From assembly GCF_963259705.1 (NCBI RefSeq), contig NC_081841.1, positions 117,809,033 to 117,873,032 on the forward strand: DNA of 64,000 nt. The letters run 5' to 3'. Both the position numbers and the translations under genes were made by a program. Every line of letters begins with the position of its first letter. Position 1 is the first letter of the stretch. Below are positions 11,121-25,400 of this stretch, in pieces. The notes under the pieces were generated by a model. It saw nothing but the letters and a program-made list of their open reading frames with translations, did no database searches and was not told where the DNA came from. The stretch comes from Myotis daubentonii. Its lineage: Eukaryota > Chordata > Mammalia > Chiroptera > Vespertilionidae.

Positions 11121-12978
11121 CTACATTTAGTTCTGAGTTCAATTACCGAGATTAGAGGTAGAAAGCTCTGAAATGTCGAGAATTCTGATAATATTAACAA
11201 CTCCGGCTATTTTAAGTGGCGTTTTCACAAAAATGTCATTTCAAACAGCAAGAATTCCTGTTTATAGAGCTCAGAACTTATGTATAAAGCTTTTAAATGA
11301 GGAGTGTACTGTTTATGTTTAACATTGAGACTTAATTGGCGTGGTGTTTTTTGACTGAAACATTTTGTATCGTGAATGTGCTAGTATATACTTCTGAGGA
11401 AACTGTAAATATGCGGTAAAACTCTTAAAATACACAATTATCTTTCAAGGAAATGATTATGAACTTGTGAAAAACTGTTGAAACACGAGTAATTAGAATC
11501 TAACTAAATTTAATGCCGAATTCAATTACCGATATTACAGGTAGAAAGCTCTGAAATGACTCTAATTCTGATAAGATTAACAACACCTGCTTTTTTAAGT
11601 GGCGTTTTCACAAAAATATCATTTCCAACAGGAAGAATTCCTGTCTATAGAACTCAGAACTTGTGTTTACAGTTTTATGAGGAGAATACTGTTAATGTTT
11701 ACAATTGAGGGTCAATTCGTGGCGTTTTTTGACTGAAACAGTTTACATCCTGAAGATACTAGTATACACTTCTAAGAAATGTGTGAAATTGTGGTAAAAG
11801 TCTTAAAATACACAATTAAGTTCCCGGGAAATGAATATGAACGTGTAAGAAGCAGTTGAAACACAAGTAAATAGAATCTAACTACATTTAATGCCGAGTT
11901 CAATTACCGAGATTAGAGGTAGACAGCTCTGAAATGACGAGAATTCTGATAATATTAACAACTCCGGCTATTTTAAGTGGCATTTTCACAAAAATGTCAT
12001 TTCAAACAGTAAGAATTCCTTTTTATAGAGCTCAGAAGTTGTGTATAAAACTTTCAAATGAGGAGTGAACGGTTTATGTTTAACATTGAGACTTAATTGG
12101 CGTGGCGTTTTTTGACTGAAACAGTTTACATCCTGAAGGTTCTAGTATACACTTCTAAGAAATGTTTGAAATTGTGGTAAAAGTCTTAAAATACACAATT
12201 AAGTTCCCGGGAAATGAATATGAACGTGTAAGAAGCAGTTGAAACACAAGTAAATAGAATCTAACTACATTTAGTGCCGAGTTCAATTACCGAGATTAGA
12301 GGTAGAAAGCTCTGAAATGTCGAGAATTCTGATAATATTAACAACTCCGGCTTATTTCAAGTGGCGTTTTCAGAAAAATATCATTTCCAACAGGAAGAAT
12401 TCCTGTCTATAGAACTCAGAACTTGTGTTTACAGTTTTATGAGGAGAATACTGTTACTGTTTACAATTGAGGGTCAATTCGTGGCGTTTTTTGACTGAAA
12501 CAGTTTACATCCTGAAGGTACTAGTATACACTTCTAAAAAATATGTCAAATTGTGGTTAAACTCTTAAAATACACAATTATATTCCCGGGAAATGAATAT
12601 GAACGTGTAAGAAGCAGTTGAAACACAAGTAAATAGAATCTAACTACATTTAATGCCGAGTTCAATTACCGAGATTACAGGTAGAAAGCTCTGAAATGAC
12701 GCGAATTCTGATAATATTAACAACACCGGGTATTTTATGTGGCGTTTTCACAAAAATGTCATTTCAAACAGGAAGTATTCCTGTTTATAGAAATCAGGAC
12801 TTGTGTTTAAAGCTTTTAAATGAGGAAAATTCTGTTAATGTTTACAATTGAGGGTGAATTGGCCTGGCGTTTTTTGACTGAAACAGTTTATATCCTGAAG
12901 GTTCTAGTATACACTTCTAAGGAAAACGTCAAATTGTGGTAAAACTCTTAAAATACACAATTATATTCCCGGGAAATG
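11073..12978 (+). repeat. 5-monomer HOR, copy 1 (1906 bp)
   Basis: Monomers start at 11073, 11456, 11834, 12217 and 12596. In order they are a TTAGTTCTGAG monomer, a type II monomer with GACTCTAATTCTG, a TAGACAGCTCTG monomer, a CTTATTTCAAGTGG monomer and an AAATCAGGACTTG monomer. The same order recurs at 12979, 19472 and 21378. A partial run in the same order recurs at 27491-29396. Confidence 0.9.
11361..11600 (+). repeat. Representative type II diverged block
   Basis: This stretch shows the second monomer type. It runs from CGTGAATGTGCTAGTATATA through TTTCAAGGAAATGATTATG, CGAGTAATTAG and GCCGAATTCAATTACCGATA to GATAAGATTAAC. The changes are linked over about 240 bp and cross the monomer start used here, so the type II unit is a coherent block rather than scattered substitutions. 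It replaces the CCCGGG palindrome with TCAAGG and adds an EcoRI site (GCCGAATTCAA). I count 39 of 168 monomer starts of this type, for example at 1145, 2672, 4199, 6494, 7259, 11456, 13362 and 15268. Confidence 0.85.
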
Positions 12979-14884
12979 AATATGAACGTGTAAGAAGCAG
13001 TTGAAACACAAGTAAATAGAATCTAACTACATTTAGTTCTGAGTTCAATTACCGAGATTAGAGGTAGAAAGCTCTGAAATGTCGAGAATTCTGATAATAT
13101 TAACAACTCCGGCTATTTTAAGTGACGTTTTCACAAAAATGTCATTTCAAACAGCAAGAATTCCTGTTTATAGAGCTCAGAACTTATGTATAAAGCTTTT
13201 AAATGAGGAGTGTACTGTTTATGTTTAACATTGAGACTTAATTGGCGTGGTGTTTTTTGACTGAAACATTTTGTATCGTGAATGTGCTAGTATATACTTC
13301 TGAGGAAACTGTAAATATGCGGTAAAACTCTTAAAATACACAATTATCTTTCAAGGAAATGATTATGAACTTGTGAAAAACTGTTGAAACACGAGTAATT
13401 AGAATCTAACTAAATTTAATGCCGAATTCAATTACCGATATTACAGGTAGAAAGCTCTGAAATGACTCTAATTCTGATAAGATTAACAACACCTGCTTTT
13501 TTAAGTGGCGTTTTCACAAAAATATCATTTCCAACAGGAAGAATTCCTGTCTATAGAACTCAGAACTTGTGTTTACAGTTTTATGAGGAGAATACTGTTA
13601 ATGTTTACAATTGAGGGTCAATTCGTGGCGTTTTTTGACTGAAACAGTTTACATCCTGAAGATACTAGTATACACTTCTAAGAAATGTGTGAAATTGTGG
13701 TAAAAGTCTTAAAATACACAATTAAGTTCCCGGGAAATGAATATGAACGTGTAAGAAGCAGTTGAAACACAAGTAAATAGAATCTAACTACATTTAATGC
13801 CGAGTTCAATTACCGAGATTAGAGGTAGACAGCTCTGAAATGACGAGAATTCTGATAATATTAACAACTCCGGCTATTTTAAGTGGCATTTTCACAAAAA
13901 TGTCATTTCAAACAGTAAGAATTCCTTTTTATAGAGCTCAGAAGTTGTGTATAAAACTTTCAAATGAGGAGTGAACGGTTTATGTTTAACATTGAGACTT
14001 AATTGGCGTGGCGTTTTTTGACTGAAACAGTTTACATCCTGAAGGTTCTAGTATACACTTCTAAGAAATGTTTGAAATTGTGGTAAAAGTCTTAAAATAC
14101 ACAATTAAGTTCCCGGGAAATGAATATGAACGTGTAAGAAGCAGTTGAAACACAAGTAAATAGAATCTAACTACATTTAGTGCCGAGTTCAATTACCGAG
14201 ATTAGAGGTAGAAAGCTCTGAAATGTCGAGAATTCTGATAATATTAACAACTCCGGCTTATTTCAAGTGGCGTTTTCAGAAAAATATCATTTCCAACAGG
14301 AAGAATTCCTGTCTATAGAACTCAGAACTTGTGTTTACAGTTTTATGAGGAGAATACTGTTACTGTTTACAATTGAGGGTCAATTCGTGGCGTTTTTTGA
14401 CTGAAACAGTTTACATCCTGAAGGTACTAGTATACACTTCTAAAAAATATGTCAAATTGTGGTTAAACTCTTAAAATACACAATTATATTCCCGGGAAAT
14501 GAATATGAACGTGTAAGAAGCAGTTGAAACACAAGTAAATAGAATCTAACTACATTTAATGCCGAGTTCAATTACCGAGATTACAGGTAGAAAGCTCTGA
14601 AATGACGCGAATTCTGATAATATTAACAACACCGGGTATTTTATGTGGCGTTTTCACAAAAATGTCATTTCAAACAGGAAGTATTCCTGTTTATAGAAAT
14701 CAGGACTTGTGTTTAAAGCTTTTAAATGAGGAAAATTCTGTTAATGTTTACAATTGAGGGTGAATTGGCCTGGCGTTTTTTGACTGAAACAGTTTATATC
14801 CTGAAGGTTCTAGTATACACTTCTAAGGAAAACGTCAAATTGTGGTAAAACTCTTAAAATACACAATTATATTCCCGGGAAATG
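12979..14884 (+). repeat. 5-monomer HOR, copy 2 (1906 bp)
   Basis: This is an in-register repeat of the preceding five monomers, starting at 12979, 13362, 13740, 14123 and 14502. It differs from copy 1 by few substitutions. The AAGTGACG variant at about 13120 recurs 1906 bp later at about 15027 and not at 11217. This shows that adjacent copies were made from one another recently. Confidence 0.9.
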
Positions 14885-17800
14885 AATATGAACGTGTAAG
14901 AAGCAGTTGAAACACAAGTAAATAGAATCTAACTACATTTAGTTCTGAGTTCAATTACCGAGATTAGAGGTAGAAAGCTCTGAAATGTCGAGAATTCTGA
15001 TAATATTAACAACTCCGGCTATTTTAAGTGACGTTTTCACAAAAATGTCATTTCAAACAGCAAGAATTCCTGTTTATAGAGCTCAGAACTTATGTATAAA
15101 GCTTTTAAATGAGGAGTGTACTGTTTATGTTTAACATTGAGACTTAATTGGCGTGGTGTTTTTTGACTGAAACATTTTGTATCGTGAATGTGCTAGTATA
15201 TACTTCTGAGGAAACTGTAAATATGCGGTAAAACTCTTAAAATACACAATTATCTTTCAAGGAAATGATTATGAACTTGTGAAAAACTGTTGAAACACGA
15301 GTAATTAGAATCTAACTAAATTTAATGCCGAATTCAATTACCGATATTACAGGTAGAAAGCTCTGAAATGACTCTAATTCTGATAAGATTAACAACACCT
15401 GCTTTTTTAAGTGGCGTTTTCACAAAAATATCATTTCCAACAGGAAGAATTCCTGTCTATAGAACTCAGAACTTGTGTTTACAGTTTTATGAGGAGAATA
15501 CTGTTAATGTTTACAATTGAGGGTCAATTCGTGGCGTTTTTTGACTGAAACAGTTTACATCCTGAAGATACTAGTATACACTTCTAAGAAATGTGTGAAA
15601 TTGTGGTAAAAGTCTTAAAATACACAATTAAGTTCCCGGGAAATGAATATGAACGTGTAAGAAGCAGTTGAAACACAAGTAAATAGAATCTAACTACATT
15701 TAATGCCGAGTTCAATTACCGAGATTAGAGGTAGAAAGCTCTGAAATGACGAGAATTCTGATAATATTAACAACTCCGGCTATTTTAAGTGGCATTTTCA
15801 CAAAAATGTCATTTCAAACAGTAAGAATTCCTTTTTATAGAGCTCAGAAGTTGTGTATAAAACTTTCAAATGAGGAGTGAACGGTTTATGTTTAACATTG
15901 AGACTTAATTGGCGTGGCGTTTTTTGACTGAAACAGTTTACATCCTGAAGGTTCTAGTATACACTTCTAAGAAATGTGTGAAATTGTGGTAAAAGTCTTA
16001 AAATACACAATTAAGTTCCCGGGAAATGAATATGAACGTGTAAGAAGCAGTTGAAACACAAGTAAATAGAATCTAACTACATTTAATGCCGAGTTCAGTT
16101 ACCGAGATTACAGGTAGAAAGCTCTGAAATGGAGAGAATTCTGACAATATTAACAACTCTGGCTATTTTAAGTGGCGTTTTCACAGAAATGTTATTTCAA
16201 ACAGGAAGAATTCCTGTTTATAGAGCTCAGAAGTTGTGTATAAAGCTTTCAAATGAGGAGTGAACTGTTTATGTTTAACATTGAGACTTAATTGGCGTGG
16301 CGTTTTTTGACAGAAACAGTTTACATCCTGAAGGTTCTAGTATACACTTCTAAGAAATATGTCAAATTGTGGTAAAACTCTTAAAATACACAATTATATA
16401 CCCTGGATATTAATATGAACATGTAAGAAGCAGTTGAAACACAAGTAAATAGAATCTAACTACATTTAGTGCTGAGTTCAATTACGGAGATTAGATGTAG
16501 AAAGCTCTGAAATGACGCGAATTCTGATAATATTAACAACACCGGGCATTTTATGTGGCGTTTTCACAAAAATGTCATTTCAAACAGGAAGAATTCCTGT
16601 TTATAGAGCTCTGAACTCATGTATAAAGCTTTTAAATGAGGAGTGTACTGTTTATGTTTAACATTGAGACTTAATTGGCGTGACGTTTTTTGACTGAAAC
16701 ATTTTGTATCGTGAATGTGCTAGTATATACTTCTTAGGAAACTGTAAAAATTCGGTAAAACTCTTAAAATACACAATTATCTTTCAAGGAAATGATTATG
16801 AACTTGTGAAAAACTGTGGAAACACGAGTAAATAGAATCTACCTAAATTTAATGCCGAATTCAATTACCGATATTACAGGTAGAAAGCTCTGAAATGACG
16901 CCAATTATGATAAGATTAACAACACCTGATTTTTTAAGTGGTGTTTTCACAAAAATGTCAGTTCAAAGAGGAAGAATTCCTGTTTATAGAACTCAGAACT
17001 TGTGTTTAAAGCTTTTAAATGAGGAGAATACTGTTAATGTTTACAATTGAGCGTGAATTGGCGTGGCGTTTTTGACTGAAACAGTTTACATCCTAAAGGT
17101 TCTAGTATACACTTCTAAGGAAAATATCAAATTGTGGTAAAACTCTTAAAAAACACAATAGAATTCCCGCGAAATCAATATGAACGTGTAAGAAGCAGTT
17201 GAAACACAAGTAAATAGAATCTAACTACATTTAATGCCGAGTTCAATTACCGAGATTAGAGGTAGAAAGCTCTGAAATGACGCGAATTCTGATAATATTA
17301 ACAACACCGGGTATTTTATGTGGCGTTTTCACAAAAATGTCATTTCAAACAGGAAGAATTCCTGTTTATAGAAATCAGGACTTGTGTTTAAAGCTTTTAA
17401 ATGAGGAAAATTCTGTTAATGTTTACAATTGAGGGTGAATTGTCCTGGCGTTTTTTGACTGAAACAGTTTATATCCTGAAGGTTCTAGTATACACTTCTA
17501 AGGAAAACGTCAAATTGTGGTAAAACTCTTAAAATACACAATTATATTCCCGGGAAATGAATATGAACGTGTAAGAAGCAGTTGAAACACAAGTAAATAG
17601 AATCTAACTACATTTAGTGCTGAGTTCAATTACCGAGATTAGAGATAGAAAGCTCTGAAATGTCGAGAATTCTGATAATATTAACAACTCCGGCTATTTT
17701 AAGTGGCGTTTTCACAAAAATGTCATTTCAAACAGGAAGAATTCCTGTCTATAGAACTCAGAACTTGTGTTTAAAGCTTTTAAATGAGGAGAATACTGTT

Positions 17801-19088
17801 AATGTTTACAATTGAGGGTGAATTGTCGTGGCGTTTTTGACTGAAACAGTTTATATCCTGAAGGTTCTAGTATACACTTCTAAGGAAAACGTCAAATTGT
17901 GGTAAATCTCTTAAAATACACAATTGAATTCCCTGGAAATGAATATGAACGTGTAAGAAGCAGTTGAAACACAAGTAAATAGAATCCAACTACATTTAGT
18001 GCTGAGTTCAATTACCGAGATTAGAGGTAGAAAGCTCTGAAATGACGAGAATTCTGATAATATTAACAACTCCGGCTATTTTAAGTGGCGTTTTCCCAAA
18101 AATGTCATTTCAAACAGCAAGGATTCCTGTTTATAGAGCTCAGAAGTTGTGTATAAAGCTTTCAAATGAGGAGTGAACTGTTTATGTTTAACATTGAGAC
18201 TTAATTGTCGTGGGGTTTTTTGACTGAAACAGTTTATATCGTGAATGTGCTAGTATATACTTCTTAGGAAACTGTAAATATGCGGTAAAACTCTTAAAAT
18301 ATACAATTATCTTTCAAGGAAATGATTATGAACTGGTGAAAAACTGTTGAAACACGAGTAAATAGAATCTAACTAAATTTAATGCCGAATTCAATTACCG
18401 ATATTACAGGTAGAAAGCTCTGAAATGACACTAATTCTGATAAGATTAACAACACCTGCTTTTTTAAGTGGCGTTTTCACAAAAATGTCATTTCAAACAG
18501 GAAGAATTCCTGTTTATAGAACTCAGAACTTGTGTTTAAAGCTTTTAAATGGGGAGAATACTGTTAATGTTTACAATTGAGGGTGAATTGGCGTGGCGTT
18601 TTTTGACTGAAACAGTTTATATCCTGAAGGTTCTAGTATACACTTCTAAAAAATGTGTCAAATTGTGGTAAAACTCTTAAAATACACAATTATATTCCCG
18701 GGAAATGAATATGAACGTGTAAGAAGCAGTTGAAACACAAGTAAATAGAATCAGCTACATTTAATGCCGAGTTCAATTACCGAGATTACAGGTAGAAAGC
18801 TCTGAAATGACCCGAATTCTGATAATATTAACAACACCGGGCATTTTATGTGGCGTTTTCACAAAAATGTCATTTCAAACAGGAAGAATTCCTGTTTATA
18901 GAACTCAGAACTTGTGTTTAAAGCTTTTAAATGAGGAGAATACTGTTAATGTTTACAATTGAGGGTGAATTGGCGTGGCGTTTTTGACTGAAACAGTTTA
19001 TATCCTGAAGGTTCTAGTATACACTTCTAAGGAAAACGTCAAATTGTGGTAAAACTCTTAAAATACACAATTATATTCCCTGGAAATG

Positions 19089-19471
19089 AATATGAACGTG
19101 TAAGAAGCAGTTGAAACACAAGTAAATAGAATCTAACTACATTTAATGCCGAGTTCAATTACCGAGATTACAGGTAGAAAGCTCTGAAATGACGCGAATT
19201 CTGATAATATTAACAACACCGGGTATTTTATGTGGCGTTTTCACAAAAATGTCATTTCAAACAGGAAGAATTCCTGTTTATAGAAATCAGGACTTGTGTT
19301 TAAAGCTTTTAAATGAGGAAAATTCTGTTAATGTTTACAATTGAGGGTGAATTGGCCTGGCGTTTTTTGACTGAAACAGTTTATATCCTGAAGGTTCTAG
19401 TATACACTTCTAAGGAAAACGTCAAATTGTGGTAAAACTCTTAAAATACACAATTATATTCCCGGGAAATG
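19089..19471 (+). repeat. Representative type I monomer (383 bp)
   Basis: This copy shows the usual landmarks. An EcoRI site (GAATTC) lies at 19196-19201. A 9-bp inverted repeat lies at 19259-19279 with a second EcoRI site inside it. A HindIII site (AAGCTT) lies at 19303-19308 within an A/T-symmetric stretch. A T-rich run (GCGTTTTTTGACTG) follows. The palindrome TTCCCGGGAA at 19459-19468 sits just before the next monomer start. The monomer phase is arbitrary, because the array has no edge here to define a natural boundary. At 383 bp the unit could hold two nucleosomes at about 191 bp spacing, which is inference from length alone. Confidence 0.9.
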
Positions 19472-22400
19472 AATATGAACGTGTAAGAAGCAGTTGAAAC
19501 ACAAGTAAATAGAATCTAACTACATTTAGTTCTGAGTTCAATTACCGAGATTAGAGGTAGAAAGCTCTGAAATGTCGAGAATTCTGATAATATTAACAAC
19601 TCCGGCTATTTTAAGTGGCGTTTTCACAAAAATGTCATTTCAAACAGCAAGAATTCCTGTTTATAGAGCTCAGAACTTATGTATAAAGCTTTTAAATGAG
19701 GAGTGTACTGTTTATGTTTAACATTGAGACTTAATTGGCGTGGTGTTTTTTGACTGAAACATTTTGTATCGTGAATGTGCTAGTATATACTTCTGAGGAA
19801 ACTGTAAATATGCGGTAAAACTCTTAAAATACACAATTATCTTTCAAGGAAATGATTATGAACTTGTGAAAAACTGTTGAAACACGAGTAAATAGAATCT
19901 AACTAAATTTAATGCCGAATTCAATTACCGATATTACAGGTAGAAAGCTCTGAAATGACTCTAATTCTGATAAGATTAACAACACCTGCTTTTTTAAGTG
20001 GCGTTTTCACAAAAATATCATTTCCAACAGGAAGAATTCCTGTCTATAGAACTCAGAACTTGTGTTTACAGTTTTATGAGGAGAATACTGTTAATGTTTA
20101 CAATTGAGGGTCAATTCGTGGCGTTTTTTGACTGAAACAGTTTACATCCTGAAGATACTAGTATACACTTCTAAGAAATGTGTGAAATTGTGGTAAAAGT
20201 CTTAAAATACACAATTAAGTTCCCGGGAAATGAATATGAACGTGTAAGAAGCAGTTGAAACACAAGTAAATAGAATCTAACTACATTTAATGCCGAGTTC
20301 AATTACCGAGATTAGAGGTAGACAGCTCTGAAATGACGAGAATTCTGATAATATTAACAACTCCGGCTATTTTAAGTGGCATTTTCACAAAAATGTCATT
20401 TCAAACAGTAAGAATTCCTTTTTATAGAGCTCAGAAGTTGTGTATAAAACTTTCAAATGAGGAGTGAACGGTTTATGTTTAACATTGAGACTTAATTGGC
20501 GTGGCGTTTTTTGACTGAAACAGTTTACATCCTGAAGGTTCTAGTATACACTTCTAAGAAATGTTTGAAATTGTGGTAAAAGTCTTAAAATACACAATTA
20601 AGTTCCCGGGAAATGAATATGAACGTGTAAGAAGCAGTTGAAACACAAGTAAATAGAATCTAACTACATTTAGTGCCGAGTTCAATTACCGAGATTAGAG
20701 GTAGAAAGCTCTGAAATGTCGAGAATTCTGATAATATTAACAACTCCGGCTTATTTCAAGTGGCGTTTTCAGAAAAATATCATTTCCAACAGGAAGAATT
20801 CCTGTCTATAGAACTCAGAACTTGTGTTTACAGTTTTATGAGGAGAATACTGTTACTGTTTACAATTGAGGGTCAATTCGTGGCGTTTTTTGACTGAAAC
20901 AGTTTACATCCTGAAGGTACTAGTATACACTTCTAAAAAATATGTCAAATTGTGGTTAAACTCTTAAAATACACAATTATATTCCCGGGAAATGAATATG
21001 AACGTGTAAGAAGCAGTTGAAACACAAGTAAATAGAATCTAACTACATTTAATGCCGAGTTCAATTACCGAGATTACAGGTAGAAAGCTCTGAAATGACG
21101 CGAATTCTGATAATATTAACAACACCGGGTATTTTATGTGGCGTTTTCACAAAAATGTCATTTCAAACAGGAAGAATTCCTGTTTATAGAAATCAGGACT
21201 TGTGTTTAAAGCTTTTAAATGAGGAAAATTCTGTTAATGTTTACAATTGAGGGTGAATTGGCCTGGCGTTTTTTGACTGAAACAGTTTATATCCTGAAGG
21301 TTCTAGTATACACTTCTAAGGAAAACGTCAAATTGTGGTAAAACTCTTAAAATACACAATTATATTCCCGGGAAATGAATATGAACGTGTAAGAAGCAGT
21401 TGAAACACAAGTAAATAGAATCTAACTACATTTAGTTCTGAGTTCAATTACCGAGATTAGAGGTAGAAAGCTCTGAAATGTCGAGAATTCTGATAATATT
21501 AACAACTCCGGCTATTTTAAGTGGCGTTTTCACAAAAATGTCATTTCAAACAGCAAGAATTCCTGTTTATAGAGCTCAGAACTTATGTATAAAGCTTTTA
21601 AATGAGGAGTGTACTGTTTATGTTTAACATTGAGACTTAATTGGCGTGGTGTTTTTTGACTGAAACATTTTGTATCGTGAATGTGCTAGTATATACTTCT
21701 GAGGAAACTGTAAATATGCGGTAAAACTCTTAAAATACACAATTATCTTTCAAGGAAATGATTATGAACTTGTGAAAAACTGTTGAAACACGAGTAATTA
21801 GAATCTAACTAAATTTAATGCCGAATTCAATTACCGATATTACAGGTAGAAAGCTCTGAAATGACTCTAATTCTGATAAGATTAACAACACCTGCTTTTT
21901 TAAGTGGCGTTTTCACAAAAATATCATTTCCAACAGGAAGAATTCCTGTCTATAGAACTCAGAACTTGTGTTTACAGTTTTATGAGGAGAATACTGTTAA
22001 TGTTTACAATTGAGGGTCAATTCGTGGCGTTTTTTGACTGAAACAGTTTACATCCTGAAGATACTACTTATACACTTCTAAGAAATGTGTGAAATTGTGG
22101 TAAAAGTCTTAAAATACACAATTAAGTTCCCGGGAAATGAATATGAACGTGTAAGAAGCAGTTGAAACACAAGTAAATAGAATCTAACTACATTTAATGC
22201 CGAGTTCAATTACCGAGATTAGAGGTAGACAGCTCTGAAATGACGAGAATTCTGATAATATTAAAAACTCCGGCTATTTTAAGTGGCATTTTCACAAAAA
22301 TGTCATTTCAAACAGTAAGAATTCCTTTTTATAGAGCTCAGAAGTTGTGTATAAAACTTTCAAATGAGGAGTGAACGGTTTATGTTTAACATTGAGACTT

Positions 22401-25400
22401 AATTGGCGTGGCGTTTTTTGACTGAAACAGTTTACATCCTGAAGGTTCTAGTATACACTTCTAAGAAATGTTTGAAATTGTGGTAAAAGTCTTAAAATAC
22501 ACAATTAAGTTCCCGGGAAATGAATATGAACGTGTAAGAAGCAGTTGAAACACAAGTAAATAGAATCTAACTACATTTAGTGCCGAGTTCAATTACCGAG
22601 ATTAGAGGTAGAAAGCTCTGAAATGTCGAGAATTCTGATAATATTAACAACTCCGGCTTATTTCAAGTGGCGTTTTCAGAAAAATATCATTTCCAACAGG
22701 AAGAATTCCTGTCTATAGAACTCAGAACTTGTGTTTACAGTTTTATGAGGAGAATACTGTTACTGTTTACAATTGAGGGTCAATTCGTGGCGTTTTTTGA
22801 CTGAAACAGTTTACATCCTGAAGGTACTAGTATACACTTCTAAAAAATATGTCAAATTGTGGTTAAACTCTTAAAATACACAATTATATTCCCGGGAAAT
22901 GAATATGAACGTGTAAGAAGCAGTTGAAACACAAGTAAATAGAATCTAACTACATTTAATGCCGAGTTCAATTACCGAGATTACAGGTAGAAAGCTCTGA
23001 AATGACGCGAATTCTGATAATATTAACAACACCGGGTATTTTATGTGGCGTTTTCACAAAAATGTCATTTCAAACAGGAAGAATTCCTGTTTATAGAAAT
23101 CAGGACTTGTGTTTAAAGCTTTTAAATGAGGAAAATTCTGTTAATGTTTACAATTGAGGGTGAATTGGCCTGGCGTTTTTTGACTGAAACAGTTTATATC
23201 CTGAAGGTTCTAGTATACACTTCTAAGGAAAACGTCAAATTGTGGTAAAACTCTTAAAATACACAATTATATTCCCGGGAAATGAATATGAACGTGTAAG
23301 AAGCAGTTGAAACACAAGTAAATAGAATCTAACTACATTTAGTTCTGAGTTCAATTACCGAGATTAGAGGTAGAAAGCTCTGAAATGTCGAGAATTCTGA
23401 TAATATTAACAACTCCGGCTATTTTAAGTGGCGTTTTCACAAAAATGTCATTTCAAACAGCAAGAATTCCTGTTTATAGAGCTCAGAACTTATGTATAAA
23501 GCTTTTAAATGAGGAGTGTACTGTTTATGTTTAACATTGAGACTTAATTGGCGTGGTGTTTTTTGACTGAAACATTTTGTATCGTGAATGTGCTAGTATA
23601 TACTTCTGAGGAAACTGTAAATATGCGGTAAAACTCTTAAAATACACAATTATCTTTCAAGGAAATGATTATGAACTTGTGAAAAACTGTTGAAACACGA
23701 GTAAATAGAATCTAACTAAATTTAATGCCGAATTCAATTACCGATATTACAGGTAGAAAGCTCTGAAATGACTCTAATTCTGATAAGATTAACAACACCT
23801 GCTTTTTTAAGTGGCGTTTTCACAAAAATATCATTTCCAACAGGAAGAATTCCTGTCTATAGAACTCAGAACTTGTGTTTACAGTTTTATGAGGAGAATA
23901 CTGTTAATGTTTACAATTGAGGGTCAATTCGTGGCGTTTTTTGACTGAAACAGTTTACATCCTGAAGATACTAGTATACACTTCTAAGAAATGTGTGAAA
24001 TTGTGGTAAAAGTCTTAAAATACACAATTAAGTTCCCGGGAAATGAATATGAACGTGTAAGAAGCAGTTGAAACACAAGTAAATAGAATCTAACTACATT
24101 TAATGCCGAGTTCAATTACCGAGATTAGAGGTAGAAAGCTCTGAAATGACGAGAATTCTGATAATATTAACAACTCCGGCTATTTTAAGTGGCATTTTCA
24201 CAAAAATGTCATTTCAAACAGTAAGAATTCCTTTTTATAGAGCTCAGAAGTTGTGTATAAAACTTTCAAATGAGGAGTGAACGGTTTATGTTTAACATTG
24301 AGACTTAATTGGCGTGGCGTTTTTTGACTGAAACAGTTTATATCCTGAAGGTTCTAGTATACACTTCTAAGAAATGTGTGAAATTGTGGTAAAAGTCTTA
24401 AAATACACAATTAAGTTCCCGGGAAATGAATATGAACGTGTAAGAAGCAGTTGAAACACAAGTAAATAGAATCTAACTACATTTAATGCCGAGTTCAGTT
24501 ACCGAGATTACAGGTAGAAAGCTCTGAAATGGAGAGAATTCTGACAATATTAACAACTCTGGCTATTTTAAGTGGCGTTTTCACAGAAATGTTATTTCAA
24601 ACAGGAAGAATTCCTGTTTATAGAGCTCAGAAGTTGTGTATAAAGCTTTCAAATGAGGAGTGAACTGTTTATGTTTAACATTGAGACTTAATTGGCGTGG
24701 CGTTTTTTGACAGAAACAGTTTACATCCTGAAGGTTCTAGTATACACTTCTAAGAAATATGTCAAATTGTGGTAAAACTCTTAAAATACACAATTATATA
24801 CCCTGGATATTAATATGAACATGTAAGAAGCAGTTGAAACACAAGTAAATAGAATCTAACTACATTTAGTGCTGAGTTCAATTACGGAGATTAGATGTAG
24901 AAAGCTCTGAAATGACGCGAATTCTGATAATATTAACAACACCGGGCATTTTATGTGGCGTTTTCACAAAAATGTCATTTCAAACAGGAAGAATTCCTGT
25001 TTATAGAGCTCTGAACTCATGTATAAAGCTTTTAAATGAGGAGTGTACTGTTTATGTTTAACATTGAGACTTAATTGGCGTGACGTTTTTTGACTGAAAC
25101 ATTTTGTATCGTGAATGTGCTAGTATATACTTCTTAGGAAACTGTAAAAATTCGGTAAAACTCTTAAAATACACAATTATCTTTCAAGGAAATGATTATG
25201 AACTTGTGAAAAACTGTGGAAACACGAGTAAATAGAATCTAACTAAATTTAATGCCGAATTCAATTACCGATATTACAGGTAGAAAGCTCTGAAATGACG
25301 CCAATTATGATAAGATTAACAACACCTGATTTTTTAAGTGGTGTTTTCACAAAAATGTCATTTCAAAGAGGAAGAATTCCTGTTTATAGAACTCAGAACT

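Larger units (their letters stand above)
11073..19471 (+). repeat. 22-monomer HOR, copy 1 (8399 bp)
   Basis: The unit is two 5-monomer HORs, then a third, partial set (TTAGTTCTGAG at 14885, type II at 15268, TTCCTTTTTA monomer at 15646), followed by nine further monomers. Those carry GAGTTCAGTTACC (16029), TTACGGAGATTAGATG (16412), type II with GTGGAAACACG (16795), a GAATTCCCGCG junction (17177), and others to 19089. Coordinates map onto 19472 onward with an offset of 8399-8400 bp. Confidence 0.85.

Noticed and set aside
19089..19471. CENP-B box
   Set aside because: I looked for TTCG followed at the right spacing by A and CGGG on both strands of the monomer. The CCCGGG junction and TTCGTGGCG do not fit the pattern.
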